Assembly (NCBI RefSeq): GCF_000969985.1
Contig: NZ_CP009526.1
Location: 2,480,001 to 2,544,000 of the forward strand
DNA length: 64,000 bases
From: Methanosarcina barkeri str. Wiesmoor
GTDB taxonomy: Archaea > Halobacteriota > Methanosarcinia > Methanosarcinales > Methanosarcinaceae
Direction of reading: 5' to 3'
Shown: one piece after another, positions 38,236 through 48,718 of the stretch
Layout of the letters: every line of letters starts with the position of its first letter
How positions within the stretch are numbered: the stretch's first letter is position 1
Notes under the pieces: model-generated
The model's database searches: none
Seen by the model: the letters and a program-made list of their open reading frames with translations, nothing else
What the model was told of the DNA's origin: nothing
Position numbers and translations under genes: made by a program

Positions 38236-38608
38236 ATTTAAATAAAAAATGAGCTTGAAATGAATGAGACAGTTTTGAACGTATCCCTTAATTATATAGA
38301 TGGGTAAAAATATGCAGAATTTTGTTTGAACTTTCTAGCGAGATACGATTCCATAATCTAGTGATTTTTCTTATTTTTGCTTCCTTAAACCTACAATTTT
38401 CTCTGCTAACTGCCTCAAAAAGTTGCAATGATCTTGAAAAACAGATTCTTTGGCATTTTTGCCAAAGAATCAGTATATTCATTTGATATTTTTTCAGAAT
38501 TTTTCAACTAAATCGATATGCTCCACTACTTCCCAAAGTGAAATTATTTCTTTCAAAAAGTTTGTTTATTTCAAAGCTATCAGGTAATCCGCCACATTGA
38601 AGTAGTTG
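38236..38608. other. Spacer with partial MITE-like sequence
   Basis: Around 38345-38375, gattccataatctagtgatttttcttatttt resembles one end of the ~200-bp family-2 element (ttccaaaatctagtgatttt) but has no partner end nearby. No gene supported. Confidence 0.35.
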
Positions 38609-38884
38609 TTACTCATCACGCAGCTCATGAAATTTAAATTGCTGGTTACCCAGTTCAAAGATATTGATAACTTTCTTGATCTTTGAACCATCCTGCATGC
38701 AGAATTCTACGAAAAACTCGCGTTGCGGCGGATTGGATTTCATGAGATAATCAGCCAGTTGTACGGACTCTACACCCTGTTGTGACCTGATCCAGGCCTC
38801 GATTTCTTCAAGAGACCTAGCACTGTCAATTACCGAAGACAATTTTTTTTCAAAAACCTGAAAATCAGCAGTTAAGAGTGACAT
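38609..38884 (-). CDS. Small conserved-looking protein downstream of trypsin-like protease
   Basis: 91 residues, unknown. FEKKLSSVIDSARSLEEIEA and WIRSQQGVESVQLADYLMKS form a helical N-terminal half; REFFVEFCMQDGSKIKKVINIFEL looks like a beta hairpin. No signal peptide. It follows the protease gene on the same strand after 272 bases. Partner or inhibitor of the protease is conceivable but only from position. Confidence 0.55.
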   Translation of the reverse strand: MSLLTADFQVFEKKLSSVIDSARSLEEIEAWIRSQQGVESVQLADYLMKSNPPQREFFVEFCMQDGSKIKKVINIFELGNQQFKFHELRDE

Positions 38885-38889
38885 CTTGT

Positions 38890-38985
38890 ACGCTTCTGTT
38901 CATTTGACGATACTGTTCATTTAGCGATACTCTTCATTTGACGACGTTGCTCATTTAGCGATATCTTCATTTGACAATATAAGCT
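38890..38985. repeat. Imperfect 18-20-bp ttcatttgacgata repeats
   Basis: Five units of the type tgttcatttgacgatac alternate with ttcatttagcgatac. They lie in the spacer between the protease and the small gene. Confidence 0.7.
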
Positions 38986-39156
38986 AACACGACTATGGTT
39001 GCAGCTATAGAAATTGACGCCGGGCTGTGTAATTCTCCTGAGTGAAAGGTTGAACCCAGTGTCAATCTGACTTCAGGACTGAAAGCAAGAATCCTTATCA
39101 TTTGCCTGTCAGAATAATCTGATAATCTGGCTGACACGTCAGCTGAGGTACTTTTC

Positions 39157-40152
39157 TTAACGCGGTATTGGTTGTTCACGGAGGAATGAAGGTTCAGGAA
39201 TAAGCTGCTGAAATTCAGTAGTCCGTGTACAGTCCTCCCCTCGGCATCCGGTACTTGGACATACAAGGGACACATTGCAGGTGCCCTGCCTGACGAAATC
39301 GGTGTCACCCCGAACAAGAATGCCTTCAACCTCGTGAGTCTTGCTGTTAAAAACCGGTGATCCTGAGTTGCCTCCATAAGTATCCAGATTTGCTATAAAA
39401 AATGCATCTGGCTGGTTATCGCGAACTGAGGCTCCACCCGCAAATTTTGTAGGCAAGCCGCTAGGATGCCCTATCACATGCAAGGCTTGAGTCTCATTTA
39501 TTTTTCCATTCCGCCTAATCCGGACAACATTGTGATTATTCACTGGTCGGTCGATGCGTACAAGTGCCCAATCCGGTCCATTTCCTATCTCCTGCCGACC
39601 TATGAGCTCTGCACCACGGTAGATTTCAGTATTGTTAATGGCAGTTTCCGCATTATCTGTATCGCGCATCCTGAATCCAAAAACGAAACAAATATTTGTT
39701 ACGTTGCCAGTATTCACACAGTGTCCTGCCGTGGCGATAATGTCCGGTGCAACGAGAAACCCGGAACAGAAAGCTCCAGTTGGCTGGTTCCTGAAGCGCT
39801 CTCCAGGGCACAGGTTTTTAGCTGTCCCAAAATTATTGATTTGTAGCGAAGAGGTACCGTCCCCATTGTCAGTCACTTTTGAAGCTCGGAAAAGGGCGAC
39901 TACACTGTCCGCGTCATTCCTATCCGGCCCAAATGGAAGATTGCATACGTCCACCCGGTCATCAACGCCATAAATTACTTTCTGTTTTTCTTTAAGAACT
40001 TTTGTCATAGTTGCGTCGTCAAATTCCTGAAGACTTTCACTCGGCTCTGCCAGTCCTGTAGGAGTAGTTTCTCTGGCCTTTGATTCACGGGCTCTTAACT
40101 CCTGCAACAGTTCATTAACAGGCATTTCTTTCAATTTCTGAATATTTTCCAT
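39157..40152 (-). CDS. Trypsin-like (S1B/V8-type) serine protease without signal peptide
   Basis: 331 residues. The catalytic triad is visible: His144 in TAGHC, Asp194 in DWALVRID and Ser263 in YGGNSGSPVF. The fold order and the NLDTYGGNSGSP motif match glutamyl-endopeptidase/V8-like enzymes, a mainly bacterial family. Residues 1-60 are a charged helical extension (MENIQKLKEMPVNELLQELR) with no signal peptide, so it is either cytosolic, exported another way, or a zymogen with a propeptide. The C-terminal ~45 residues are Cys-rich (CNVSLVCPSTGCRGEDC). Good start: ggagg 8 bases before the ATG. Base composition is richer in GC than the neighbours, suggesting transfer. Confidence 0.87.
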   Translation of the reverse strand: MENIQKLKEMPVNELLQELRARESKARETTPTGLAEPSESLQEFDDATMTKVLKEKQKVIYGVDDRVDVCNLPFGPDRNDADSVVALFRASKVTDNGDGTSSLQINNFGTAKNLCPGERFRNQPTGAFCSGFLVAPDIIATAGHCVNTGNVTNICFVFGFRMRDTDNAETAINNTEIYRGAELIGRQEIGNGPDWALVRIDRPVNNHNVVRIRRNGKINETQALHVIGHPSGLPTKFAGGASVRDNQPDAFFIANLDTYGGNSGSPVFNSKTHEVEGILVRGDTDFVRQGTCNVSLVCPSTGCRGEDCTRTTEFQQLIPEPSFLREQPIPR

Positions 40153-40819
40153 ATTAAATTTCCTCCTCTCACGAGCATTTGCACTTTTTCCGGTATAGCC
40201 GTTAAAAGATTACTTGCTGACCAGCTGTGACCTCTACAAGGCTTCACCCACCCTGCTCAAGCCCCAATCTTTGATTGGTAAGAGCCGCAAATTATTACCT
40301 CTTCCATGTCCGTTTGTTGAGCATCAGATTTATTTTGACCGGCAAAGTGACTTTCTCGCTTTAAGTTATTCTCGCGTTAAGTTCTTGTTTTAAAATTTAA
40401 AAGTAAAATCCAGCGCTGACCACTTCAAGGCTGAATTTTTGAATTCCCTGAGTATAATGTGTATCCTATTTTCGGCAGATACGTATCGTGGTTCTGGCAG
40501 ACAACTCATTTTTGCTAATCTATTTATTGAGCTTGTTTCGTCTATCTGCCTGTAGATATTAATATAAATATAATAATATTAAATTCTCAAAGAAAACGTG
40601 TTTAGAATCTATAATCACGATTGCGTATCCACCTGGTGAATGGTACTAATGTAAAAAATTAAAAAATAGTATGTGTTTTGGAATAGTATGCGTTTTGGAC
40701 TTGTTTTTCTATATGGTAAATATATTGAAAAGTTCACTTGGTAATACAAAATATCTGCCGAAAGGGATATGCAACACTCATAGCTTATTAATGAACTGAT
40801 TATTAATTGGCTAATTATT
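40153..40819. other. Spacer upstream of protease gene, nothing recognised
   Basis: The tcggcagatacgtatc (40472) and gaaagggatatgc segments do not form a clear element. No gene seen. Confidence 0.35.
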
Positions 40820-40950
40820 GAGTTCATCCCAAAACCAGTTTTATACTCAAAATTGATAAGAATTTCAGAACTATTTCCCGTGATCAGAAACTCATTGATT
40901 ATTCTTAATCCCATATTTGAAAAAGAAGTTTTGAGTTATGGGATAGGCTC
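40820..40950. mobile_element. 131-bp MITE, family 1, copy C
   Basis: Starts gagttcatcccaaaacc, ends gggataggctc, flanked by att on both sides. A second left-end-like sequence (gatcccaaaactcaaaaact) follows at about 40968, so another truncated copy may adjoin. Confidence 0.7.
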
Positions 40951-41174
40951 ATTAATAAACTGATTATGATCCCAAAACTCAAAAACTGTTTTTCTAAACC
41001 CGGTTATGAATTACCAATCAAATACAATATTTTTATCTTCTTTCTTTAAGTACATATTTTTTTGATTCAGATTTCTTTTTTGTTAATTATATCATTAAAA
41101 ATTATAGGGTCCTCTTAAACTCACTCTCAAACTAGAGGTTATTACTTCTTTGTTCCATTAATTAAGGTTATTAG

Positions 41175-42359
41175 TAGTTCCCCTCAAAAAAGTACATTCA
41201 ATTTTTCGTCTGAATTTTAATTAATGTCATAAAAAATCGTAAATTTTATTGAGAAGGATTTTCAATCCTTCTCTGGTGATTATTACGAAACCTCCACTTA
41301 TACCACTAAATGAAGATTTCAAATGGCAATTGTTGTCCGAAATATTAAATGTTTTTGATTTGAGATTCTGTAAGCAAACTCTTACAAGGAGGGGCATTGT
41401 GCCCCTCCACAGATCAGTACCTACTATAAAAATTGTTCTTCTAAGCATGTTTTTTTCTTGTGAAATCTCTTATGCTATAAAGGAATTAAAAGAAAGAGAA
41501 AGCTTGAGAAACTTTTTAAAAATCAGTTTAGTACCAACTGAAAAGGAAGTTTATGGCATTCTTAGTAAGTATGAACCCCAAGAGTTTACTGCTTTTGTTT
41601 TTGAAATATTGAATGATTTATGCCCTAAGAGAAAAAATGGATCAAGAGACATTATTATTGATAGTACTGACATAAACCTTAACCTGAACTGGCACGCTAA
41701 AAAGATTACCAAAGAAAGCCTAAAAAACAAAGAATACAAGTGGGGCCATTCAACCCATAGAGGTTTCTTCATTGGTATGAAACTTACTCTTGCACTTGAT
41801 TCTCAAACATTAAAACCTTTAGCGTTTCTGATTAATGAAGCAAATGTAGCAGAACCTAAAATTTATCCTGAAATACTTAAAGAACTTAAAAGAAAGAGAA
41901 TAATAAAAGCAGGTGACGTTATCTATGCTGATAGAGAGTACTATTCCTATGAAAACTACGTTATATCTGTAAGAAATTTTAAGGTAGTACCTTTAATTTT
42001 TCCAAGGAAAAACTGTAATTTTAAGAAACTTTTCAATATGTTTAGATATCCTCTGAAAATATTTGATTTAAGAAGAAATACTGAAAAAGAAATTAAATTC
42101 TACAAAGAAATAATTGCAAAGTTTAAAGAGTTAATAAGCAAATGGAAAGAACTCAGATCTGTAAGGTCAATCATAGAAGATGTATTCAAAATAGTGAAGA
42201 AAGCATACTCTATGGAGAATTTACACAGATATACAAGGAGTTCTGTCCAAAAGTACTGTTCTTTAGCTGTACTTTTAGTAGGGGTAACTGTAAATTACGG
42301 TATTAATGAAAGGAAGGAATTGCAAGCCTTCTCTGAATGAAGAAATTAAGAGGGGACTA
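41175..42359 (+). mobile_element. Insertion sequence, DDE transposase, ~1.19 kb
   Basis: The left end tagttcccctcaaaa (41175) and the reverse complement of the right end, tagtcccctcttaat (42359), form an imperfect terminal inverted repeat enclosing one transposase gene. No clear target duplication is left. Another end-like sequence, tagggtcctcttaaac (41106), just outside matches the right end of the 414-bp element at 61472-61885. Confidence 0.6.
41249..42340 (+). CDS. IS4/IS5-superfamily DDE transposase
   Basis: 363 residues. Catalytic carboxylates are placed at IIIDSTD (~residue 135), VIYADREYYS (~230) and RSIIEDVFK (~310), the spacing of DDE_Tnp_1 transposases. The C terminus (SSVQKYCSLAVLLVG) is typical. 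The frame is intact, so the element could be active. The start is uncertain: TTG 41249 lies in an inverted repeat (gagaaggattttcaatccttctc) that could hide it in mRNA; a GTG at 41276 is an alternative. Confidence 0.85.
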   Translation: MRRIFNPSLVIITKPPLIPLNEDFKWQLLSEILNVFDLRFCKQTLTRRGIVPLHRSVPTIKIVLLSMFFSCEISYAIKELKERESLRNFLKISLVPTEKEVYGILSKYEPQEFTAFVFEILNDLCPKRKNGSRDIIIDSTDINLNLNWHAKKITKESLKNKEYKWGHSTHRGFFIGMKLTLALDSQTLKPLAFLINEANVAEPKIYPEILKELKRKRIIKAGDVIYADREYYSYENYVISVRNFKVVPLIFPRKNCNFKKLFNMFRYPLKIFDLRRNTEKEIKFYKEIIAKFKELISKWKELRSVRSIIEDVFKIVKKAYSMENLHRYTRSSVQKYCSLAVLLVGVTVNYGINERKELQAFSE

Positions 42360-42589
42360 TTCTATTTTCACTCTAGTAGGACCAAACTCGCCAATCAGAC
42401 GAGATTTTGAGGAGAAGAAATCCTTATAGATTATGTCTTTTTACCGAACCGAAAAATTTCAGTCCTTATTTTCGTAGATCTTGCTTACAAATTATTTTTT
42501 ACTCAGTTTTCGTTGTTCTCAGTAATTTTTACTTTTCCAGTTCCGGAACTATTTATAACATTATTATAATATTTTATAATTCAAAAGAT

Positions 42590-43080
42590 ATGAATGAGCT
42601 GTTATCTGAAATGAAAAAGTATACCGATGGGTATAAAGAGCAGGTCACAGATCTGAATTTTGAACAAGTGAAGCATTAGAAAAAAGGTTCAATGCTGTAA
42701 TCGCGAAATGCATTGAAGAAAATCCACCTTCTCTAAATCCTGAAAAACAAGGAAAACGTGGTAAGCATCCAAAAACCAAAGCAAGGAATCTGCTTGATAG
42801 ATTTATAGGACATAAAAAAGATTCTGAGATTCCTGACAGACTTGAAAATTCCGTTTGAGAATAATCAGACAGAAAGAGATGTCAGGATGATGAAACTACA
42901 GCAGAAAATATCAGTAACTTTCAGAATTAAATAGGGAGCAGAAGCTTTCTGCAGAATTAAAGCATATATTTCCACAATAAGAAAGAGTGGTTTACCTGCT
43001 TTAGAGAGTATTCTCGCGGCGCTCAAAGGAGCGACGCTAACTATGCCCTGAATAATTATGAGCCTATAAGCATTCAGGGC
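42590..43080 (+). pseudogene. IS66-family transposase C-terminal relic
   Basis: Frames give MNELLSEMKKYTDGYKEQV, FNAVIAKCIEENPPSLNPE, KARNLLDRFIGHKKDSEIP, then ENNQTERDVRMMKLQQKISV and AYISTIRKSGLPALESIL. This is the conserved end of IS66 transposases (NNQxERDxRMMKxQQKISG), broken by at least two frameshifts and two stops. A terminal hairpin with gccctgaat arms lies at 43045-43080. No complete element remains; 43081-43401 has nothing else. Confidence 0.85.
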
Positions 43081-43401
43081 TTAACCAAAATTTTTATTTT
43101 TTTCATCCAGCTAGCAGGCAGCCAAAACAAACTGAAACCCATAAGATTAAATATGTTTTATCCTTATTTCCCTTGAAATCGGCGCTGGTAAGGCGATAAA
43201 AATCAGCTAACGCCCAAAAATAAACAAAAGGCACATTAGGGAAACCTAACACTATAATTCTTGCCAAAAAATAAATCAAATACTTTATAATTAGTATGGT
43301 GCAAACTGAGAATTATTTACCTATCTTATTTAATCCCGCATTCGAGTCACGAAAAGCGGGGACATTCAGTTAATTTCAAAATTTAAAATTGAGGCTTATA
43401 A

Positions 43402-43653
43402 ATGCAGTACCAGGCAACAGTTAGAATTGAACAGAAAGCAGGTATGCTTGACCCTGAAGGCACTACCGCAAAAAGGGCTCTCGGACAACTTGGCTACCAG
43501 GTAAGTAACGTAAAGACCGCAAAGCTGTATGAAATCGTACTTGAGGCCGAATCTGTCGAGATTGCAAACCAGAAAGTTGACGAGATGTGCCAGAAACTTA
43601 TTGCAAACCCAATTATCCATAATTATACAATCGATCTCAAGGAACTTAACTGA
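43402..43653 (+). CDS. purS: PurS subunit of FGAM synthase
   Basis: 83 residues: MQYQATVRIEQKAGMLDPEG, TAKRALGQLGYQVSNVKTAK and MCQKLIANPIIHNYTIDLKE. It matches PurS, which bridges the PurL synthetase and PurQ glutaminase in de novo purine synthesis (FGAR to FGAM). ttgaggc lies upstream of the ATG. Followed 62 bases later by purQ; purL is not in the window. Confidence 0.95.
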   Translation: MQYQATVRIEQKAGMLDPEGTTAKRALGQLGYQVSNVKTAKLYEIVLEAESVEIANQKVDEMCQKLIANPIIHNYTIDLKELN

Positions 43654-43715
43654 GGCGTGTGGATAAGCGATTGAGGCATAAGAAAAAGCCAAAGCTTGAA
43701 AATTGAGGGAAAAAA

Positions 43716-44414
43716 ATGAAAATTGCCATACTTCAGTTCGGAGGCACAAACTGCGACCAGGACGTCCTGCATGTCCTTAAAGACGTTGTGGGTGTGGACG
43801 CCGAGACTGTCTGGTACAAACAGGAAGATCTGACAGGTTTTGACGGAGTCGTCGTTCCCGGAGGCTTCTCCTACGGAGACTATCTCAGGGCAGGAGCAAT
43901 TGCAGCCCGCACTCCAATAATGAACTCAGTAAAAAAACTCGCAGCCGAAGGTAAGCCGGTACTTGGAATCTGCAATGGCTTCCAGATTCTTACCGAAGCC
44001 CGGGTGCTTGAGGGTGCTCTGACAACTAACGAGTACCCGAAATTCCGATGCCACTGGACGAACCTCAGGGTAGAGACCGTTGATACACCTTTCACCTCGA
44101 AGTTCAGGAAAGGAGAGGTTATCAGAATGCCCATTGCCCATATGGAAGGTCAGTTCTATGCCGAAGAGAAAACCCTGGCCGAGCTTGATGAAAATGAGCA
44201 GGTTGTCTTCCGCTATGTGGATGAAAACGGAAAAGTAACGGATGAAGCTAATCCTAATGGTTCTCTAGAAAATATCGCAGGAATTGTAAACACTTCGAGG
44301 AATATCTTCGGTCTCATGCCCCATCCAGAAAGAGCCTCCGAGTCAATTCTGGGCTCAGACGATGGCCTGCGGGTTTTTGAGTCTATGGTGGATTATATTA
44401 CTGAGAACTTCTGA
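43716..44414 (+). CDS. purQ: PurQ glutaminase subunit of FGAM synthase
   Basis: 232 residues, class I glutamine amidotransferase. GGFSYGDYLRAGAIA, then the nucleophile Cys in VLGICNGFQILTEA (~residue 87), and the His-Pro-Glu part of the triad in GLMPHPERASE near the end. It supplies ammonia from glutamine to PurL. gaggg sits upstream of the ATG, and it forms an operon with purS. The C-terminal residues VFESMVDYITENF are typical. Confidence 0.96.
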   Translation: MKIAILQFGGTNCDQDVLHVLKDVVGVDAETVWYKQEDLTGFDGVVVPGGFSYGDYLRAGAIAARTPIMNSVKKLAAEGKPVLGICNGFQILTEARVLEGALTTNEYPKFRCHWTNLRVETVDTPFTSKFRKGEVIRMPIAHMEGQFYAEEKTLAELDENEQVVFRYVDENGKVTDEANPNGSLENIAGIVNTSRNIFGLMPHPERASESILGSDDGLRVFESMVDYITENF

Positions 44415-44898
44415 GAATTCTTATATCTTTTTAAGAAATTTTTAGGATTTCTAAAAATTATAAGAGTTTCGGAACATTTTTAGGATTTCTAAAAATTTCT
44501 GATATATATTTCAATTTTATTTTCCTATATTTCCGTATTTTTCTTTCCTTTTATTTTTCTGAATTTCTTTTTTAATCCAATTTCTTCAATTTTACGAATT
44601 TGCCCCTTTATACTCTATGTTAATTTCTTATATCTATCTTGAATTCCTTTTCATGACCTCTATTTTTCCTCAGACAATCAGGCTGGACTCATAATTTGAT
44701 ATTTTTTAGATTGTATCCAATTTTCAACGTCATGTGGATCTATTGAATATACAAATAAAAATAAGTTCAGGCTTATTTTTCAGAAAACATGTTTCAAAAT
44801 CATTTTATTATCTGAGATTATTATTCATACGAGTTATTATAAAAACAGTAATTGTCTTTCTGTATATATAGTTTAGAATTAAGGGGAGTATTTAGTTC
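44415..44898. other. Spacer with direct repeats and promoter of the beta-helix gene
   Basis: tttttaggatttctaaaaatt is repeated at about 44439 and 44477 after purQ and may serve transcription end. ttataaaa at 44837-44844 is a plausible TATA box; aaggggag at 44881-44888 is the ribosome-binding site of the next gene. Confidence 0.45.
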
Positions 44899-45924
44899 AT
44901 GAAAAGAAAATCAATCCAAAACATCTGCATAATCTTTCTTCTTGTGCTGGGTGCAACAGCTACTCAGGTAAGTGCTGCGGTTCTTACCGTAGGCGTTAAA
45001 GGGGGAGAAAATTATACTTCGATTCAAGAAGCTGTCAATAATTCACAGAACGGGGATACAATTGTTGTAAGCCCTGGTATATACATAGAAAATGTAAACG
45101 TGAATAAAGAAATTGCAATTATCTCGAAAACTGATGTTTCGGGCGACAGGCTGAACCGTACCTATGTAATAGGCGCAGTTCCGACAAATGACGTCTTCAG
45201 TATTAACTCAAATAACGTGAAAATAACCGGTTTCCATATTATGGGAGGTCCTTCAGGAATTAATGCTTATCAGGAAGTCGGGCTTTACCTTGAAGGTGTG
45301 CAAAACTGCTCCTTAAGTAACAATACCCTGATGTTGAATGATGTTGGCATTGGCCTCAACAATTCTCAAGGCAATTTCCTTGACAACAATCGGATAGGTC
45401 TTGGATCTACAGGAATCATTCTTTCTAGATCAAACGAAAACAAGTTGTCAAACAACCTGGTAGAGACAAATGACGAGGGAATCCTTCTGGATAATTCTAC
45501 TAACAATACTCTCATGAATAACACTGCAGAATCAAATGATATAGGAGTCCTCCTTGCTACTTCAAAAACTAACACGCTTGGATACAACTCCATTTCAAGA
45601 AACAGTTATGGAATAGTCCTTGAAGATATGGCAGAATCTAATACTTTGACTAATAACAGCCTGTACATGAATGGTCTTGGAATGTACCTTAGAGGGTCCA
45701 CCGGAAATATGATTTCTCTCAATAAATTCTTCAACTTCATCAATGCCGTAGATGAAGGAACAAATTCCTGGAACAGCAGTTCAGCAGGCAATAAGTGGAA
45801 AGATTATAATGGAACAGATGCTGACGGAAACGGTATAGGAGACACTCCTTATGTTGTTAACCAGACAACCGGAAGCATAGATTACATGCCTCTGGCAAAT
45901 AACGTTTCTTCAGGTAATCAATGA
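44899..45924 (+). CDS. NosD-like secreted beta-helix protein
   Basis: 341 residues. Signal peptide (1-28, ending VSAA), then VLTVGVKGGENYTSIQEAVN and eight to ten parallel-beta-helix coils (NDVGIGLNNSQGNFLDNNRI type). The last 55 residues have the NosD/CASH end SAGNKWKDYNGTDADGNGIGDTPYVV. Unlike the relative at 31542 it has no C-terminal membrane helix. Likely extracellular; possible carbohydrate binding. Strong aaggggag ribosome-binding site. Confidence 0.85.
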   Translation: MKRKSIQNICIIFLLVLGATATQVSAAVLTVGVKGGENYTSIQEAVNNSQNGDTIVVSPGIYIENVNVNKEIAIISKTDVSGDRLNRTYVIGAVPTNDVFSINSNNVKITGFHIMGGPSGINAYQEVGLYLEGVQNCSLSNNTLMLNDVGIGLNNSQGNFLDNNRIGLGSTGIILSRSNENKLSNNLVETNDEGILLDNSTNNTLMNNTAESNDIGVLLATSKTNTLGYNSISRNSYGIVLEDMAESNTLTNNSLYMNGLGMYLRGSTGNMISLNKFFNFINAVDEGTNSWNSSSAGNKWKDYNGTDADGNGIGDTPYVVNQTTGSIDYMPLANNVSSGNQ

Positions 45925-46019
45925 AATATATGTAGCAATTACACTGGAATGTCTTAAAGAGTACTCAATAAAGAAATCTGCTAAACATTTGCTGGTAAGA
46001 TCTTAAAAACAAAAACGCT

Positions 46020-46075
46020 TTGCTTTTTTCTTTTTAATTTTTCTTTTTAATTTTTCTTTTTAATTTTTCTTTTCA
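46020..46075. repeat. 15-bp tttttctttttaatt repeats at the end of rnhB
   Basis: Four copies of ttttctttttaattt run up to the rnhB stop on the minus strand; the T-rich plus strand is A-rich on the rnhB transcript. Confidence 0.6.
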
Positions 46076-46747
46076 GTTTTTATTTCCAGTTTTTTTCAGT
46101 TCTTCCCTGATATTTTCTACAGTCTGCCAGGACTGCCTGACAATTTCAGGGAACTCTCCTGAGTGCTCTTTTCCCCAGTTCAACAGGAATTCTTTTGTTT
46201 TTGGGTCTGAAGGGTAACCGCTTCCAAAGTCGAGGCCCCATTCTTTCTTAAGCTCCTCGATAAGCTCATCCCTGCGCACCTTCGCAATAATTGAGGCTGC
46301 CGATACAACAGGATAAGTAGCATCGGCCTGATGCATGGAAATAATCTCTATTTCTTTTGCATGGTCAGGGTTGGTTTTTGAATATTGCTTGCGGATGTTG
46401 GTTGCAAAACGTTCTGCATTGACATCAGCAGCATCGGCATATAAGAGGTCAGGCTTTAACTGTTCGAGCACTTTTGAAAAACAGACCACCATTATCTCAT
46501 TCATTGTCATGATCTTGCGGAGCTCGTCAATTTGGGAAGGGCTGACCTCAAGAACAAAAAAGCCGTCTGCGTGTTTTTTAATTTGGGCTGCAAGTTGCTC
46601 CCGCTTTTTTGGCGTCAGTTTCTTGGAATCCGCAACCCCTAGCACTTTGAGGATATGCGCTCTGGATTCCTCAATTTTTACGCCTCCTATGCACATGGGC
46701 CCGATTACAGGGCCTTTTCCGGCTTCATCAATTCCTGCGATCATCAT
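46073..46747 (-). CDS. rnhB: Ribonuclease HII
   Basis: 224 residues. The MIAGIDEAGKGPVIGPM start has the first two catalytic acids; others are in LLYADAADV and AASIIAKVRRDELI. It removes RNA from RNA-DNA hybrids and cuts at single ribonucleotides. Length and GSGYPSDPKTKEFL motif are as in archaeal RNase HII. Two adjacent ATGs (46747 and 46744) make the exact start ambiguous by one residue. Confidence 0.95.
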   Translation of the reverse strand: MMIAGIDEAGKGPVIGPMCIGGVKIEESRAHILKVLGVADSKKLTPKKREQLAAQIKKHADGFFVLEVSPSQIDELRKIMTMNEIMVVCFSKVLEQLKPDLLYADAADVNAERFATNIRKQYSKTNPDHAKEIEIISMHQADATYPVVSAASIIAKVRRDELIEELKKEWGLDFGSGYPSDPKTKEFLLNWGKEHSGEFPEIVRQSWQTVENIREELKKTGNKN

Positions 46748-47083
46748 TTTTCGGTTGTCTCCTGATTTGAGGAAAGAGGACTTTTTTATTATTTATAAAA
46801 GTAGGTAAAGGTATACTTTACCCCACCAAACATCTGAAGTAAGAAGTTTCCAGAGCTTCAAGTCTCGCTCAAGTTATTCAAACACCCAACGAAACAAAAG
46901 CATTAAATCTAAAGTAGAGTATTTTGAGAGTTAAATTACAGTTATTCTCACGATGAGTTACACCTAATAGAAAGGATCTCTATACATTTTTTAATACATT
47001 ATGTTCTTGATTCTTTCTAAATATTAAGTGTAAACGTTTACGATTGATATTAGATTTCCACATCTCTCGGGGATGAATTACCA
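46748..47083. other. Divergent spacer rnhB/pheT, no element seen
   Basis: gggg-atga at 47069-47076 precedes the pheT ATG by about 8 bases. No tRNA or hairpin of a leader could be recognised. Confidence 0.4.
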
Positions 47084-48718
47084 ATGCCAGTAATTACCTT
47101 ACAGTACGACGACCTTGAAAAACTCACAGGAACCGATAAGGAAACCATTATAAAAAGAGCGCCCATGATAGGGGCCGATATCGAAAGAGTTGAAGAGGAA
47201 TCTATAGATATCGAGTTCTTCCCTGACAGGCCTGACCTTTACAGTGTGGAAGGAGCAGCCAGGGCAATGAGGGGTTTCCTGGATCTTGAGACCGGACTGT
47301 CAAAGTATGAGATAAAGCCTCCAAAGGTTTCGATCTCGGTCAGCGAGAAGATCCTTAGAATCAGGCCTTTTCTTGGGTGTGCGGTTGTAAGGGGCATAAA
47401 ATTCACATCCTCGTCCATAAAATCCCTTATGGATCTTCAGGAAGATCTGCACTGGGGGCTTGGAAGAAACAGGAAAAAAGTGTCTATAGGCGTGCACGAC
47501 CTCTCAAACGTCAAGCCGCCTTTCAGGTATATGGCCGTTGACCCCGGTTTCAAGTTCGTGCCCCTGGACTACACCGAAAAAATGAGCATGACCGAAATCC
47601 TGGAAAAGCACCCAAAAGGCACAAGGTTTGCCCATCTTGTCAGGGGCTTTAAGAAATATCCAATAATTCTGGACTCAGACGATAATGTGCTGTCCTTCCC
47701 GCCTATTATTAACGGGACACTTACAAGTGTGACCGAGAGCACAACCGACCTCTTTATCGATGTTACTGGACTTGGAGAAGCCGTTTATACCGCCCTGAAC
47801 ATTGTTGTTACTGCCCTTGCGGAAAGAGGTGGTCAGATCGAATTCGTAAAGGTTGTCAGGCCCGACTCTGGAGAACTTATCCTGCCTGACCTTGAACCGA
47901 AAACCAGGTTCCTTACAAAGACTGAAGTAAGGGACCTTCTAGGCATGGAACTCTCCATAGAAGAAATCGTTAAACAGCTTGAGAGAATGCGCTTTGGAGC
48001 AAAAGCCCTTGACGAAGAAACCATCGAGGTAAAAGTCCCGGCTTACAGGGCCGATATTCTTCATAACTACGACCTTGTAGAAGATATTGCCAAAGGTTAT
48101 GGATATGAAAATATCAAAGTAAAGATTCCTGAAACCTATACCCCAGGAAAGTCTCACCCGATTTCCCTGCTTCGCGCTCCCGTAAACGAGATAATGGTAG
48201 GGCTTGGCTACTATGAGGTCATGCCGTTTACACTTACCAGCGAAAAAATTAACTTCGAGAACATGCGCAGGCAAAAAACGGATGATGTTACCTATGTGCT
48301 TCACCCGATCAGCGAAGACCAGACAATGATCAGGACAACCCTGCTTCCGAACCTCCTTGAGATTCTTGCTTTAAATCAGCACAGGGAATTACCTCAGAAG
48401 ATTTTCGAGTTCGGCGAGGTCGTAAATAACGAAATAACCGGCCAGCACGTAGCTGCAGTCTCGATTCACCCGCAGGCCAACTTTACCGAGATCTATGAGG
48501 TTGTAGATGCTCTGATGAGGGAAATGATGCTTCCCTACGAGGTAAAAGAGTCCGAAGATCCCGCATTCCTCGAAGGCAGGCGGGCTGACGTTTATGTCAA
48601 TGGCAAAAAACTCGGAGTCTTTGGAGAATTCCATCCTGAGGTCATAAACAATTTTGCCCTTGGATACGCAGTTGTCGGGTTTGAACTTGACCTCAATGAC
48701 CTTATTGGTCAAAGTTAA
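47084..48718 (+). CDS. pheT: Phenylalanyl-tRNA synthetase beta chain
   Basis: 544 residues, the archaeal/eukaryal length. [16 protein letters not shown] opens the chain; [22 protein letters not shown] and the B5 domain ([43 protein letters not shown]) are present; the catalytic-core-like domain contains [10 protein letters not shown] and ends [13 protein letters not shown]. Pairs with PheS (not in the window) to charge tRNA-Phe. The last 30 bases of the gene plus stop are duplicated directly after it (48691 and 48721), so a downstream copy of the C-terminal codons, with another TAA, follows. Confidence 0.96.
   Translation: MPVITLQYDDLEKLTGTDKETIIKRAPMIGADIERVEEESIDIEFFPDRPDLYSVEGAARAMRGFLDLETGLSKYEIKPPKVSISVSEKILRIRPFLGCAVVRGIKFTSSSIKSLMDLQEDLHWGLGRNRKKVSIGVHDLSNVKPPFRYMAVDPGFKFVPLDYTEKMSMTEILEKHPKGTRFAHLVRGFKKYPIILDSDDNVLSFPPIINGTLTSVTESTTDLFIDVTGLGEAVYTALNIVVTALAERGGQIEFVKVVRPDSGELILPDLEPKTRFLTKTEVRDLLGMELSIEEIVKQLERMRFGAKALDEETIEVKVPAYRADILHNYDLVEDIAKGYGYENIKVKIPETYTPGKSHPISLLRAPVNEIMVGLGYYEVMPFTLTSEKINFENMRRQKTDDVTYVLHPISEDQTMIRTTLLPNLLEILALNQHRELPQKIFEFGEVVNNEITGQHVAAVSIHPQANFTEIYEVVDALMREMMLPYEVKESEDPAFLEGRRADVYVNGKKLGVFGEFHPEVINNFALGYAVVGFELDLNDLIGQS

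Noticed and set aside
39466-39973. Plus-strand frames opposite the serine protease
   Set aside because: The protease frame has a full catalytic triad; the opposite frames are shadows.
43045-43080. Possible riboswitch upstream of purS
   Set aside because: The hairpin with gccctgaat arms belongs to the end of the IS66 relic and is over 300 bases from purS; no purine-riboswitch core seen.
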